DNA from: an uncultured Schlesneria sp.
GTDB lineage: Bacteria; Planctomycetota; Planctomycetia; Planctomycetales; Planctomycetaceae
Direction of reading: 5' to 3'
Assembly (NCBI GenBank): GCA_903871875.1
Contig: CAIQIR010000079.1
Span: 215,193-279,192 of the forward strand
DNA: 64,000 nucleotides
Part shown: piece after piece, positions 9,233 to 18,480 of the stretch
How positions within the stretch are numbered: position 1 is the stretch's first letter
How the letters are laid out: the number at the start of each line of letters is the position of its first letter
Translations under genes and position numbers: made by a program
Notes under the pieces: generated by a model
Databases searched by the model: none
What the model was told of the DNA's origin: nothing
The model's input: the letters and a program-made list of their open reading frames with translations, nothing else

Positions 9233-10021
9233 ATGAACGTTCTCACCTCCGAATCAAAGTCTCACGCGCCGTCTGCGGGCGAAATGGCGGTCTATTGCCG
9301 TCAGATTGTCAAAGAGTTCGGCGCGGGGGACACCAAGACACTCGCGTTGCGCGGCGTCAATCTCGACGTGCTGTCCGGCCAAATGACGTTATTGGTGGGG
9401 CAGTCCGGTTGCGGTAAGACGACATTGATTTCGATTATCGCCGGGTTACTCAATGCCACTAGCGGTTCGCTGGAAGTCTTGGGCGAGAACATCATCGCGA
9501 TGACCGGCAGTCAACTGGTTCGATTTCGCCAGAAGAATATCGGGTTCGTATTCCAGCAGTACAACCTGCTGCCGACTTTGACGGCTGTCGAAAATGCCGC
9601 CGTGCCGCTGATTATCGCGGGGCAATCGCGTCGCGAAGCGTTTGAAGCAGCCAAGCGAATTCTTGCCTCCGTGGGGCTGGCCAATCGCATGCACTTGTTG
9701 CCGAATCAATTGTCGGGTGGTCAGCAGCAGCGAGTCGCGATCGCCCGGGCACTGGTTCACGAGCCGCGATTGCTGGTCTGCGATGAACCGACGGCCGCAC
9801 TTGATGCGCATTCGGGTCAAACGGTCATGGAACTGTTGCGACGTGTGGCCCTGCAGGCCGACCGAGCGGTAATCGTAGTGACACATGACAATCGCGTGTT
9901 CAACTTTGGTGATCGAATCATTCACATGGATGACGGCGTTGTGACCCAGGTCGAAATTCCCGATCGCGTTTCACAAGAGGCGAATCAGATGTCGCACAAA
10001 CCGGCGGCGTCACATCACTGA
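9233..10021 (+). CDS. ABC exporter ATPase, DevA/LolD type
   Basis: 262 residues. Walker A is GQSGCGKTT, the Q-loop is FVFQQYNLLPTLTAVENA, the signature is LSGGQQQRVAIARAL, Walker B is LLVCDEPTAALD and the H-loop is VIVVTHDNRVF. This places it in the MacB/LolD/DevA group that drives FtsX-type permeases. It should energise export by the neighbouring permease on the cytoplasmic face. The ATG at 9233 is preceded by GAGG at nine bases; a TTG at 9224 that overlaps the permease stop is an alternative start. It has a short hydrophilic C-terminal tail. Confidence 0.9.
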   Translation: MNVLTSESKSHAPSAGEMAVYCRQIVKEFGAGDTKTLALRGVNLDVLSGQMTLLVGQSGCGKTTLISIIAGLLNATSGSLEVLGENIIAMTGSQLVRFRQKNIGFVFQQYNLLPTLTAVENAAVPLIIAGQSRREAFEAAKRILASVGLANRMHLLPNQLSGGQQQRVAIARALVHEPRLLVCDEPTAALDAHSGQTVMELLRRVALQADRAVIVVTHDNRVFNFGDRIIHMDDGVVTQVEIPDRVSQEANQMSHKPAASHH

Positions 10022-10085
10022 TCAAAATTCAAAATGGGCCGACTGACTTGTGGCTCGAAATTTTAGACGAATGCACAGGTGTTAT

Positions 10086-11150
10086 ATGACCAAGACTGTT
10101 CGAACGTTGTTCTTGCCGACGCTGGCCATGGGGCTGTTCGTCTTTTCGATTTATCACCTGCTGTTCGCGGCCGAGAAGCTGCCCAAAGAGGATCCGCTGC
10201 TGGAACCACCGCGGCAGTCCTTCGCCTTGGGAATCTCGGGAACGGGGCTGGTCGAAGCCCGCGCCGAAAATATCTCGTTGGGGACCGCCGTGGCCGGTGT
10301 CGTCCTGGAAGTGTGCGTAACGAGCGATCAATTGGGGCAGCGGGTGACCGCCGGAACGCCGTTATTCCGCGTCGACGATCGCCATTTGAAGGCCCAACTG
10401 AGGACTCATCATGCGAATCTGAGTCTGGCCGAAGCACAGCTGGAACGTTTGGAAGCGATGCCCAGGCCGGAAGATGTCCCACCCAGCGAAGCCAAGGTGA
10501 AAGTGGCCGAAGCGAATCGGACTCGCCTGAAGGACCAGCTCGAGCGGGGTGAACAATTGTTGGGCAAAAAGATGATGGTCGAAGAGGAATTTACTTCGCG
10601 CCGATTCACTTTCCTGGCCGCTGACCAGCAATGGCAACAGGCGCAGGCCGAAGACGCACTCCTGAAAGCCGGGTCCTGGAAGCCGGATAAGACGGTAGCG
10701 CGCGCCTCGGTGGACGCGGCGAAAGCCAATGTGGCGAATCTTGAGACCGAAATCGACCGGTGCCTGGTTCGCGCACCGGTCGACGGTCAGATTTTGAAGA
10801 TCGACGTCCGGCCCGGAGAATACGTGAACGCCGCTGCGGCAAAAGCCTTGATACTCCTGGGCGATCTCGAGCGATTACGCGTTCGCGTGGATATCGACGA
10901 ACAGGATATTGCGCGATTCAAGCCGACGGGCCGAGTGACAGCGACACCGCGCGGGGCGACCGGGCAACTCTTGAATTTGAAATTCGTGCGGGTCGAACCG
11001 TATGTCATTCCGAAGAAAGCGTTCACGGGAGATAATACCGAACGCATCGACACACGGGTGCTGCAAGTTCTTTACGAAATCGATGACGATCAGCCAGGGG
11101 TCTATGTGGGCCAACAAGTCGATGTTTCGATTGAACAGAACAACGATTGA
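10086..11150 (+). CDS. membrane fusion protein, HlyD/DevB type
   Basis: 354 residues, starting at MTKTVRTLF after an AGGTG ribosome site. A signal-anchor helix (LFLPTLAMGLFVFSIYHLLFA) is followed by a biotinyl-lipoyl-like half (GTGLVEARAENISLGTAVAGVV...GQRVTAGTPLFRVDD), a long helical hairpin (residues about 110-215, rich in A, E, Q and L), the second lipoyl half (APVDGQILKIDVRPGEYV) and a beta-barrel domain. It would bridge the inner-membrane ABC complex to an outer-membrane channel. No TolC-like gene lies next to it, so the channel must be encoded elsewhere. It completes the TetR-permease-ATPase-fusion protein cluster. Confidence 0.88.
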   Translation: MTKTVRTLFLPTLAMGLFVFSIYHLLFAAEKLPKEDPLLEPPRQSFALGISGTGLVEARAENISLGTAVAGVVLEVCVTSDQLGQRVTAGTPLFRVDDRHLKAQLRTHHANLSLAEAQLERLEAMPRPEDVPPSEAKVKVAEANRTRLKDQLERGEQLLGKKMMVEEEFTSRRFTFLAADQQWQQAQAEDALLKAGSWKPDKTVARASVDAAKANVANLETEIDRCLVRAPVDGQILKIDVRPGEYVNAAAAKALILLGDLERLRVRVDIDEQDIARFKPTGRVTATPRGATGQLLNLKFVRVEPYVIPKKAFTGDNTERIDTRVLQVLYEIDDDQPGVYVGQQVDVSIEQNND

Positions 11151-11309
11151 GCACGAATCAAAACCAGGCCAGAAACCCCTGACCTGACGACCTGCCCCCA
11201 TGCGTCGGTCCCGGAAGTCGATCGTGATGACGCTGACGCCGCGTCTCACGAACAACTCGTCGGTCGACGCACTGGGGCAAGCCTGAGGCGATTCCGATTC
11301 GGCTTTCCG

Positions 11310-11738
11310 TCAGGAGCCCGGCAGAATCGCTTCGAAATAGTCCAACTGACCATTTTCCCCGACGACCAAGCCGATCTTGTACGCCTTGAACAAGCTGGGC
11401 CAGGTCAGCACGGTCCGTTGTTGTTTTTTGCTCGTCTCTTTGCCTTTGTAGGGCAGCCCCTTGATTTCAATCGACTCTTCCGAGCGAATGACGTATCCCT
11501 GGATCATTTTATTGACGTCATCCAAAGAGAGTTTTTGTGGACGTCCTTCCTTGTCACGGCTGTTGAACGCTGTTTCCAGACTCTTGAAGGTCGCCTCATA
11601 TTGTTTGCGCGAAGTCCATTCGACCAGCAATACCATCAACAGGACGAGAATCCCTCCCCATACCATCAATCGCTCGACAAAGGAACGTTTTCGCTCCGGT
11701 TTTTGCTCAGCGACAGGATCTGGTTTGGATTCTTCCAT
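11310..11738 (-). CDS. single-helix membrane protein, planctomycete hypothetical
   Basis: 142 residues. A charged N-terminus (MEESKPDPVAEQKPERKRS) precedes one membrane helix (MVWGGILVLLMVLLVEW), after which about 100 residues form a soluble domain with the segments LSLDDVNKMIQGYV, KGLPYKGKETSKK and TWPSLFKAYKIGLVVGENG. The protein should be anchored in the inner membrane with the domain outside. No named family is recognised. It converges on the ABC exporter operon. Confidence 0.6.
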   Translation of the reverse strand: MEESKPDPVAEQKPERKRSFVERLMVWGGILVLLMVLLVEWTSRKQYEATFKSLETAFNSRDKEGRPQKLSLDDVNKMIQGYVIRSEESIEIKGLPYKGKETSKKQQRTVLTWPSLFKAYKIGLVVGENGQLDYFEAILPGS

Positions 11739-12087
11739 GGCAACCTCAATTCGAATGTGTGTTCTCGATCGAAAAATGACAATTTGACAACGGACGTATT
11801 AGAAAGGAACGGTCACTCGGACCGCGTCTTTCGGGTCTCCCCTGACAATAAAATGCAGAATGATCTGGGCGAACGGGTGCAAAAAAGCATTCGAATGGAA
11901 TGGCTTCCATGGCCGCCGGGAGTAATGGATCGAGCGGCCATCAGAGTGTTTTCCTGCCAAGATTACAAGCAAAGAAAAACGTGAAGGGGTTACGCGGCCG
12001 GGATGATGCGTTAAAATTTCCCGGGATGGTGAAAACGATGAATGGCTTGGTCGATGAAACTGTTTTCTCAGTTGTTCAGGAAGAAAT
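11739..12087. other. intergenic, nothing recognised
   Basis: 349 bases between divergent genes. An AGGAAG ribosome site at 12078-12083 belongs to the DUF1501 gene. No convincing small gene or hairpin was seen. Confidence 0.4.
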
Positions 12088-13542
12088 ATGACGATGTTCA
12101 ATTTCTGCGGTCGAACCCGACGCGAGTTCCTGTGGCAAACAGGAGCAGGGTTTTCCGGAACAGCCTTGGCGGGCTTGTTGCAGCAGGACGGCTTTCGGCC
12201 CGCGAATTTGTTCGCGGCGGACGAAGTCACGCATCAAAACCCCCTGGCCCCCAAGCCACCGCACTTCGCACCGAAGGCGAAAAATGTCATTTTTCTGTTC
12301 ATGTATGGCGGACCCAGCCACATCGACACGTTTGACTACAAGCCCGCCATGAAGGGGCGGGACAATCAAACGATCGAAGTCAAAACTTTTGGACGTGGCG
12401 GGCACAAGAACCAGGGACGAATTGTCGAGCCTCGCTGGAATTTCCATCAGTACGGTGAATGCGGCAAATGGGTCAGCGACCTTTTCCCGCACCTGGCCAC
12501 CTGTGTCGACGATATCGCGTTCCTGCATTCGATGACCGCCGATTCGCCCATTCATGGCTCGGCCATGCTGATGATGAATTCGGGCAAGATTCTTTCCGGT
12601 AGCCCTTGTCTGGGTTCTTGGGTGAATTATGGTCTGGGCAGCGACAACGAAAACCTGCCGGGATTCGTCGTGATGCTCGATCCGACCGGCGGTCCCATTT
12701 CCGGTGCCAAGAACTGGTCGAGCGGCTATATGCCCGCCACCTATCAGGGGACGATCCTGCGTTCCAAAGGCGCGCCGATCATTGATCTGAACACGCCCGC
12801 GGGAACAACCCGCGCGATGCAGCGCGAATTGCTGGATACGTTGATGTCAGTCAATTCGTCACACGCGGCCACGCGGTCCGATAACTCGGAACTGGCGGCG
12901 CGTATCAATAGCTACGAACTGGCGTTCAAAATGCAAAGACATGCGCCCGAAGCGGTGGATTTCTCGCAAGAGACGGCCGAGACCCAGAAGATGTACGGCT
13001 TGGACCAGCCGCGCACACAAGATTTCGGCAAGCGATGTCTGTTGGCCCGCCGATTGGTCGAACGCGGTGTCCGGTTCATCCAACTGTATTCCGGAGGCAG
13101 TCACAATGACGCCAATTGGGACGCGCATGGAGATCTGGAAAAGAACCACAACTATCACGCGGGCAATACCGACCAACCGATTGCGGCCTTGTTGAAAGAC
13201 CTGAAGAATCGCGGCATGTTAAAGGACACTCTGGTCGTCTGGGGCGGCGAGTTTGGACGTCAACCGACCGCGGAATATGCTGCGGGGACCGGTCGCGATC
13301 ACAATGCCTACGGCTTCACGATGTGGATGGCCGGTGGAGGCATCAAGGGCGGGACCAGTGTCGGTACCACCGACGAAATTGGATCGGCGGCCGTGGATTC
13401 GCCGATGCACGTTAAACGATTGCACGCCACGATCCTGAATCAGATGGGGCTCGACCCGAACAGTCTCGCCTACTTCCACGGTGGCCTCGACCAGAAGCTG
13501 GTCGGCGTGGAACATGTTCAGCCAATCACGGAGATCATTTGA
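12088..13542 (+). CDS. DUF1501 sulfatase-fold protein with Tat leader
   Basis: 484 residues. The N-terminus TRREFLWQTGAGFSGTALAGLL is a twin-arginine leader, so the folded protein is probably exported. The body has alkaline-phosphatase/sulfatase-fold features: MYGGPSHIDTFDYKP near residue 75, SGGSHNDANWDAHGDLEKN, VVWGGEFGR, and GRDHNAYGFTMWMAGGG. DUF1501 proteins are very abundant in planctomycetes, usually beside PSCyt1/DUF1549/DUF1553 proteins, and are thought to act on polysaccharide or sulfated substrates, though activity is unproven. Here the partner type lies 11 kb away. ATG 12088 has AGGAAG at four bases; ATG 12094 is equally possible. Confidence 0.9.
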   Translation: MTMFNFCGRTRREFLWQTGAGFSGTALAGLLQQDGFRPANLFAADEVTHQNPLAPKPPHFAPKAKNVIFLFMYGGPSHIDTFDYKPAMKGRDNQTIEVKTFGRGGHKNQGRIVEPRWNFHQYGECGKWVSDLFPHLATCVDDIAFLHSMTADSPIHGSAMLMMNSGKILSGSPCLGSWVNYGLGSDNENLPGFVVMLDPTGGPISGAKNWSSGYMPATYQGTILRSKGAPIIDLNTPAGTTRAMQRELLDTLMSVNSSHAATRSDNSELAARINSYELAFKMQRHAPEAVDFSQETAETQKMYGLDQPRTQDFGKRCLLARRLVERGVRFIQLYSGGSHNDANWDAHGDLEKNHNYHAGNTDQPIAALLKDLKNRGMLKDTLVVWGGEFGRQPTAEYAAGTGRDHNAYGFTMWMAGGGIKGGTSVGTTDEIGSAAVDSPMHVKRLHATILNQMGLDPNSLAYFHGGLDQKLVGVEHVQPITEII

Positions 13543-13576
13543 TCGCGCCAGTCATGTCCCAGTTGGCTGCGACAGT

Positions 13577-15097
13577 TCACTCGGCACTGAGGTATTTCGC
13601 TGGATCACGACCGAACGCTTCGGCATTCTCGCGACTGCTGAACAGATACAGCTGGCGCTGATACCACTGGGCAAAGTTCAACGTGCCGGCGATTTGTTTC
13701 TGCTGGGTTTTCGCGGCGACCACATCCAGTCCTTCCGCGGCGGGAACATACCGCTGCGGTGACACGCGGAATCGGGTCAATGCGTCTGCCGATGAGAAGC
13801 GATAATGACGTGATTGATATTCCATGGAAAACTCGGGCAAACCCAGCTCCAATCGATTTTCTTCGGCCAGTGTCACCAGGCAGACGCCCCATTCCTTTTT
13901 CTTGGCATCGGTTGCTTCGCTGCTGGCCGATGTTTGCCAGATCTCGGGCTGATTCCAGTGAACCGGCTGTCCATCAACGATTCCGCTGCGCGAAGCCGGC
14001 GTCTTTCGCCAAATGCTTTCAGGGCGAGACGTCCAGGCTTGTTGCGAATCACTGGCCGGCACTTCTGGCAGCGATGCGGGGGGGGAAGGTGGTGATGGCA
14101 TGGGGATCGCCGCGACGATTAGTTGGGAATCCAGTTGAACCACACCCGCGTTTTTGTCTTCCGCTTGTGTGCTGGGCGCCGCTGCAAATTCGAATGGCAC
14201 TGAACTTGATCGCGTTGATTCGGTGACTTCCACCAGCATCTCTGGGGCCGGTGGCAATTCTTCCGGCGCGGATTCAACTGGAAGCGGCGGCAACAGCGAC
14301 GGCAATTCCACGGTCACTTCGGAAGTGACTTCGGTGGTTACGTCCATCTTCAGATCGGCCGATCGATCCACAGTTTCGATCGTGACCTGTTCCGTGGTCG
14401 AGACGGTCACGATGTCCAAGGGGGCGGGTGCGGGCAGATCAACGGAGTTTGAATCGACAGCCGCGATCTTCGCTCGTCCCGATGCGGGAGTCCGGGGAGT
14501 CGCTTGAGCCATCGAGTTGGTGGAAGATTGAACGCGAGTATTTTCACCCCGGGTGGCCTGGATGGCCGTTAAGCGTTGTACCGCTTCTTCTTCCGAACAG
14601 ATCGTGCGAAACGTGGCCAGGCTGGATTCGTCTTTCCCGCGCCAGGCTCGGGCGATGGCCAGATTGTTGATGTTTCGTTGATCGGTACCATTGAGACGCA
14701 CGGATTGTTCGAGAAACGATTCCGCTTTTTCAAAATCTTTGCGTTGGTAGGCCAGATACCCCATATCGGCCAACAGTTCGGCATTGCTGGGGGTAATGGC
14801 ATATGCCTGACGGAAATAGAGTTCGGCCTCTTCGTACCGATTGAGCATCGTGCAGACGACAGCCAGGCGGTGAGCGCAATCTGCGGCGCGCGGATCTTGC
14901 CGGTGAATCTCGGCGTACATGTTCTTCGCTTGTGCGTAATTGCCCCGACTCTCTTCCCGCTTGGCCGCGGTCATGCGCGGATCGTAAGGAGCGGTGCGAG
15001 ACGAGATCGTTTGCCGAGGCAACTGGGCACAGCCGATTCCCAACAAGGGAACCAGCGTGAGTGCGATCTTCCCTGCGACTCGGTGTAGAGAACTCAT
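13577..15097 (-). CDS. TPR lipoprotein with two C-terminal YHS-like units
   Basis: 506 residues. A signal sequence ends in LLGIGCAQ, an approximate lipobox. Residues 40-170 contain TPR units (YAQAKNMYAEIHRQDP; YEEAELYFRQAYAITPSNAELLADMGYLAYQRKDFEKAESFLEQ). Residues 180-370 are a Ser/Thr/Pro/Glu-rich low-complexity linker. The C-terminus holds two copies of a pattern like the YHS metal-binding domain: YRFSSADALTRFRVSPQRYVPA and LYLFSSRENAEAFGRDPAKYLSA. The protein is probably held at a membrane surface. The canonical YHS Cys/His ligands are not obvious, so metal binding is uncertain. It is convergent with DUF1501 and divergent from marR. Confidence 0.7.
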   Translation of the reverse strand: MSSLHRVAGKIALTLVPLLGIGCAQLPRQTISSRTAPYDPRMTAAKREESRGNYAQAKNMYAEIHRQDPRAADCAHRLAVVCTMLNRYEEAELYFRQAYAITPSNAELLADMGYLAYQRKDFEKAESFLEQSVRLNGTDQRNINNLAIARAWRGKDESSLATFRTICSEEEAVQRLTAIQATRGENTRVQSSTNSMAQATPRTPASGRAKIAAVDSNSVDLPAPAPLDIVTVSTTEQVTIETVDRSADLKMDVTTEVTSEVTVELPSLLPPLPVESAPEELPPAPEMLVEVTESTRSSSVPFEFAAAPSTQAEDKNAGVVQLDSQLIVAAIPMPSPPSPPASLPEVPASDSQQAWTSRPESIWRKTPASRSGIVDGQPVHWNQPEIWQTSASSEATDAKKKEWGVCLVTLAEENRLELGLPEFSMEYQSRHYRFSSADALTRFRVSPQRYVPAAEGLDVVAAKTQQKQIAGTLNFAQWYQRQLYLFSSRENAEAFGRDPAKYLSAE

Positions 15098-15406
15098 TGG
15101 CGGGTCCCTCGCGCAAACGGAGCAAAGTGGCCGGATTTTCCCCCCGGCTAGAAGTCATTGATAAGATGTATCGGTTGCAGGGGGCGTTCGGCTTAGGCAA
15201 AATTTTCGGCTGGGTTTTGATCGGCATCTTTCGCCGCTGTCGGGCGAGCCTGGATTCTTCGTGTTCCCTGGAATGGCGAAATTGGCCATTTTGATTCATG
15301 GTCCACACGTTAAATCACCGTCCAGAGGCGTCTTCGATCGCGAGCCGGCCGACCCCGATGATGACCTGCCCTTGACCCTGATCTAATCCCTGTATATACA
15401 TGTTTC
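15098..15406. other. divergent intergenic region with marR promoter
   Basis: 309 bases between the TPR lipoprotein gene and marR. The right end contains the promoter and palindrome described separately; nothing else was recognised. Confidence 0.45.
15372..15406 (+). promoter_or_regulatory. promoter and palindromic operator candidate of the MarR gene
   Basis: TTGACC at 15372-15377 and TATACA at 15395-15400 are spaced by 17 bp. The -10 box lies inside the perfect palindrome TGTATATACA (15391-15400). Six bases separate the -10 box from the ATG, the same spacing as at the TetR gene, predicting a leaderless transcript. A MarR dimer bound at the palindrome would block RNA polymerase. Confidence 0.55.
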
Positions 15407-15850
15407 ATGGTTGAGGATGTTACTCGTACTGTTCGCACACCGTGCCTGTGTCATGCCCTGCGGAAAGCCTCTCGGGCCGTCAGCAGGCTGTATGACGACG
15501 AATTGCGTACGGTCGGGTTGCGCACGACCCAGTTCTCGCTGCTGGCCTACTTACATCGTACGGGTGAAGTGCGTCAGGGTGATTTAGGTGAACTGATGTC
15601 GCTGGAAGAAACGACCGTCACGCGGAATGTGCGTCCCCTGGTTAGCGGCGGTTGGGTGTCCGTCCGCGTGGGGATCGACCGTCGGGAAAAGTGGGTCACG
15701 ATTACGGAAGCCGGGATTGCCAAGTTGAAAGAGGCGCTGCCCGCCTGGGTCAGGGCTCAGCGAAAAATGAAAGCGGTCTTGCCGGAACAGGTCTGGCAAA
15801 ATCTGCTGGCCGTCTTACCGGATGTCGCTCAAGCGGCCGTTCAAGGATAA
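15407..15850 (+). CDS. MarR family transcriptional regulator
   Basis: 147 residues with a winged-helix core: LRTTQFSLLAYLHRTGEVRQGDLGELMSLEETTVTRNVRPLVSGGWVSV, then the wing GIDRREKWVTITEAGIAKL. A CLC pair at residues 13-15 (CLCHALRKASRAVSRLYDDEL) matches the redox- or electrophile-sensing N-terminus of one MarR subgroup. It precedes two ketoacyl-ACP synthase genes on the same strand, seven bases from the first, so it probably controls them. That link rests on position and on the overlapping palindrome in its own promoter. Confidence 0.88.
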   Translation: MVEDVTRTVRTPCLCHALRKASRAVSRLYDDELRTVGLRTTQFSLLAYLHRTGEVRQGDLGELMSLEETTVTRNVRPLVSGGWVSVRVGIDRREKWVTITEAGIAKLKEALPAWVRAQRKMKAVLPEQVWQNLLAVLPDVAQAAVQG

Positions 15851-15857
15851 ATTTGTA

Positions 15858-17093
15858 ATGCTTCGTCGAGCGGCGATTACCGGTCTGGGAACGATCAATC
15901 CACTGGCCCACACGGCAACCGATCTTTGGTCGCGGCTATGTGCGGGTCAAAGCGGGGTACGAATGATCTCGCGCTTCGATGCGTCGCCATTCAAGGTGCG
16001 CTTTGCCGGCGAAGTGCGCGAGTTTGATCCCGAGACCCGGCTCGATGGCAAGGCGGCCAAACGTTTAGATCGTTTTGCCCAGTTTGCCATCGTGTCGGCC
16101 ATCCAGGCCGTTGCAGATAGCGGTCTGGATTTTGATCGGGAATTGCCGCACCGTTGCGGAGTGATGATCGGCAGTGGCACGGGAGGGATGTCGGTATTTG
16201 AGGAAGAATGCATTCGCTATCAACAAGTTGGTCCCCATCGCGTCAGTCCTTTTTTGATCCCGAAACTGATGGCGAACGCGGCCCCGGCGGCGCTTTCGAT
16301 TCATTTCGGTCTACAGGGGCCGTCGCTTTCGATCGCCACCGCCTGTGCGTCGGCCGCGGACGCCATTGCCGCGTCTCTCGATGCGATTCGACTCGGGCGA
16401 GCCGACGTCGTCTTGACCGGCGGTGCCGAAGCGGCGCTGACACCGTTGGGGCTGGCGGGATTCTGTTCGGCGAAGGCGTTGTCGGAACGGAATGACAATC
16501 CCGCGCAGGCCTGCCGACCGTTCGACCGCGATCGAGATGGTTTCGTGTTGGGCGAAGGGGCGGGAATCATCGTGTTGGAAGAGCTGGAACATGCCCGCCA
16601 ACGTGGGGCCACGATTTATTGTGAAGTACTGGGGGCCGGGCAAAGTACCGACGCCTATCACATCACGGCGCCGCATCCAGAGGGTGAAGGGGCATCCCGG
16701 GCGATTCGACTGGCCATGGCCGACGCGCGACTGGAACCTGCTGAAATTCAGTATATCAACACACATGCGACAGGAACTCTCCTGGGTGACGAAGCGGAAA
16801 CCAAAGCGATCAAGCAAGTGCTGGGATGCCACAGCAAGAATCTCGTCGTGAGCAGCACCAAAAGCATGATCGGTCATTTGTGCGGGGCGAGCGGCGGTGT
16901 GGCCGCGATCGTTTGCGCGTTGACCATTCGAGACGGCATCGTTCATCCAACGATCAACTACGAAACGCCCGATCCTGCCTGCGATCTGGATTGCGTTCCC
17001 AACGTGGCCCGTGAAGTTCCGGTCCGCCGCGCTCTCGCCACCAGCTTTGGTTTCGGCGGTCATAATTGTTGTCTCGTTTTTGGATCGATCTGA
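15858..17093 (+). CDS. beta-ketoacyl-ACP synthase II (FabF-like), copy 1
   Basis: 411 residues, thiolase fold. The catalytic triad is complete: Cys163 in SIATACASA, His303 in INTHATGTLLGDEAE and His340 in STKSMIGHLCGASGG. The glycine-rich C-terminus is SFGFGGHNCCLVF. The enzyme condenses malonyl-ACP with an acyl-ACP, releasing CO2. It is taken to start at MLRRAAITGLG, with AAGGAT nine bases upstream; the longer frame overlapping marR has no support. The following gene is a paralog. No acyl carrier protein, ketoreductase or dehydratase lies nearby, so it may serve a specialised lipid or polyketide-like product rather than housekeeping synthesis. Confidence 0.9.
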   Translation: MLRRAAITGLGTINPLAHTATDLWSRLCAGQSGVRMISRFDASPFKVRFAGEVREFDPETRLDGKAAKRLDRFAQFAIVSAIQAVADSGLDFDRELPHRCGVMIGSGTGGMSVFEEECIRYQQVGPHRVSPFLIPKLMANAAPAALSIHFGLQGPSLSIATACASAADAIAASLDAIRLGRADVVLTGGAEAALTPLGLAGFCSAKALSERNDNPAQACRPFDRDRDGFVLGEGAGIIVLEELEHARQRGATIYCEVLGAGQSTDAYHITAPHPEGEGASRAIRLAMADARLEPAEIQYINTHATGTLLGDEAETKAIKQVLGCHSKNLVVSSTKSMIGHLCGASGGVAAIVCALTIRDGIVHPTINYETPDPACDLDCVPNVAREVPVRRALATSFGFGGHNCCLVFGSI

Positions 17094-17190
17094 CCGCTCT
17101 TGTGGCTGTGCCCCTGATGCCCATACGATGAACTGACCGGAACCCCGATAACTGAGTTCCACCGGTATCAACTGAACGAGGAGAGATGCG

Positions 17191-18480
17191 ATGCGTCGAC
17201 GTGCTGTCGTCACGGGGATTGGTTGTGTTTCACCTGTGGGCAACGATCCCGCCACCGCTTGGAATGCCGTATGTCAGGGACAATCTGGCGTAGTGCCGAT
17301 CTCACAGTTTGATACGTCGGGATTTCCCTCGCGGATTGCGGCCGAAGTCCAGAACTTTTCGCTCGCTCGTTGGCTCGATCAAAGCCAGATCGACGCTTGT
17401 CAAAGGACGGGTCGGAATGTTCAGTTTGGCGAGGCGGCCGCAATTCAGGCGATGACCGATTCTGGATTGGATTACGCTCGGCTGCCGGACCCTACGCGAT
17501 TCGGAGTTTATCTGGGAGCCGGTGAAGGAGTGCAGGATTTTGAACTGCTGATGTCAATGATTGCTGCCGCTCGTAATCAGAACGGTAGCTTCGATTTGGC
17601 TCGCTTCAATGAAATGAGTTTTCAGCAGCTGAATCCAGAAACGGAATACAATCAAGAACCGAACGTGCTGTCGTCGAAAATCGCCGGCCTGTTTAATGCC
17701 CAGGGGCCCAGCCTTAATACGCTGACGGCTTGTGCGGCGTCGGCCCAGGCCATTGGTGAAGGAACTGAACTGATTCGCAACGGGACGGCCGACATCATGA
17801 TGGTCGGCGGCTCGCACAGCATGATTCACCCCTTTGGGCTGACCGGCTTTTGTTTGCTGGGAACCTTATCCACGCGCAATGATGACCCGACGGCCGCATC
17901 GAGACCCTTCGATCGGGAACGCGACGGATTCGTATTGGGTGAAGGGGCTGCGATGCTGGTCCTGGAAGAGTATTCGGCCGCGCGGCGACGTGGTGCGCAT
18001 ATTTATGGCGAGATTCGAGGTTACGGAGTCGCCTGTGACGCCTACCGGATCACCGACATTCCCGACGATGGCAACGGTCTGGCGCGGGCGATGGAACAAT
18101 CACTGCGTGACGCCGGGCTGAATGCCACCGATATCGGTTATGTCAATGCCCATGGCACAAGTACCGGGGCCAATGATCGCGCCGAAACGCAAGCGCTGAA
18201 ACGGGCTCTGGGCCCGCATGCGCATGTCGTGCCGATCTCGAGTACCAAAAGTATGACCGGACATCTCGTGGCGGCCTGCGGCGCGCTGGAAGCGATGTTG
18301 TCGTTGTTGGCACTGCGCGACGGTACCGTGCCTCCCACCGTCAATTATGAATACCCGGACCCCGATTGCGATTTGGACTACGTTCCCAATACGGCCCGGG
18401 AAATGTCATTGAACACGGTGATGTCCAATAATTCCGGTTTCGGCGGGCAAAATGTCTCTTTGATCCTGTCCCGCGTTTAG
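17191..18480 (+). CDS. beta-ketoacyl-ACP synthase II (FabF-like), copy 2
   Basis: 429 residues. Catalytic residues are Cys181 in LTACAASAQ, His321 in VNAHGTSTGANDRAET and His358 in STKSMTGHLVAACG, so this is not an inactive chain-length-factor subunit. Compared with copy 1 it has roughly 20 extra residues between positions 112 and 158 (AAARNQNGSFDLARFNEMSF), close to the dimer and substrate entrance in known structures. A GAGGAGAG ribosome site precedes the ATG. The 97-base gap after copy 1 contains no clear terminator, so the MarR-KAS-KAS genes may form one operon. It ends with TAG. Confidence 0.9.
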   Translation: MRRRAVVTGIGCVSPVGNDPATAWNAVCQGQSGVVPISQFDTSGFPSRIAAEVQNFSLARWLDQSQIDACQRTGRNVQFGEAAAIQAMTDSGLDYARLPDPTRFGVYLGAGEGVQDFELLMSMIAAARNQNGSFDLARFNEMSFQQLNPETEYNQEPNVLSSKIAGLFNAQGPSLNTLTACAASAQAIGEGTELIRNGTADIMMVGGSHSMIHPFGLTGFCLLGTLSTRNDDPTAASRPFDRERDGFVLGEGAAMLVLEEYSAARRRGAHIYGEIRGYGVACDAYRITDIPDDGNGLARAMEQSLRDAGLNATDIGYVNAHGTSTGANDRAETQALKRALGPHAHVVPISSTKSMTGHLVAACGALEAMLSLLALRDGTVPPTVNYEYPDPDCDLDYVPNTAREMSLNTVMSNNSGFGGQNVSLILSRV

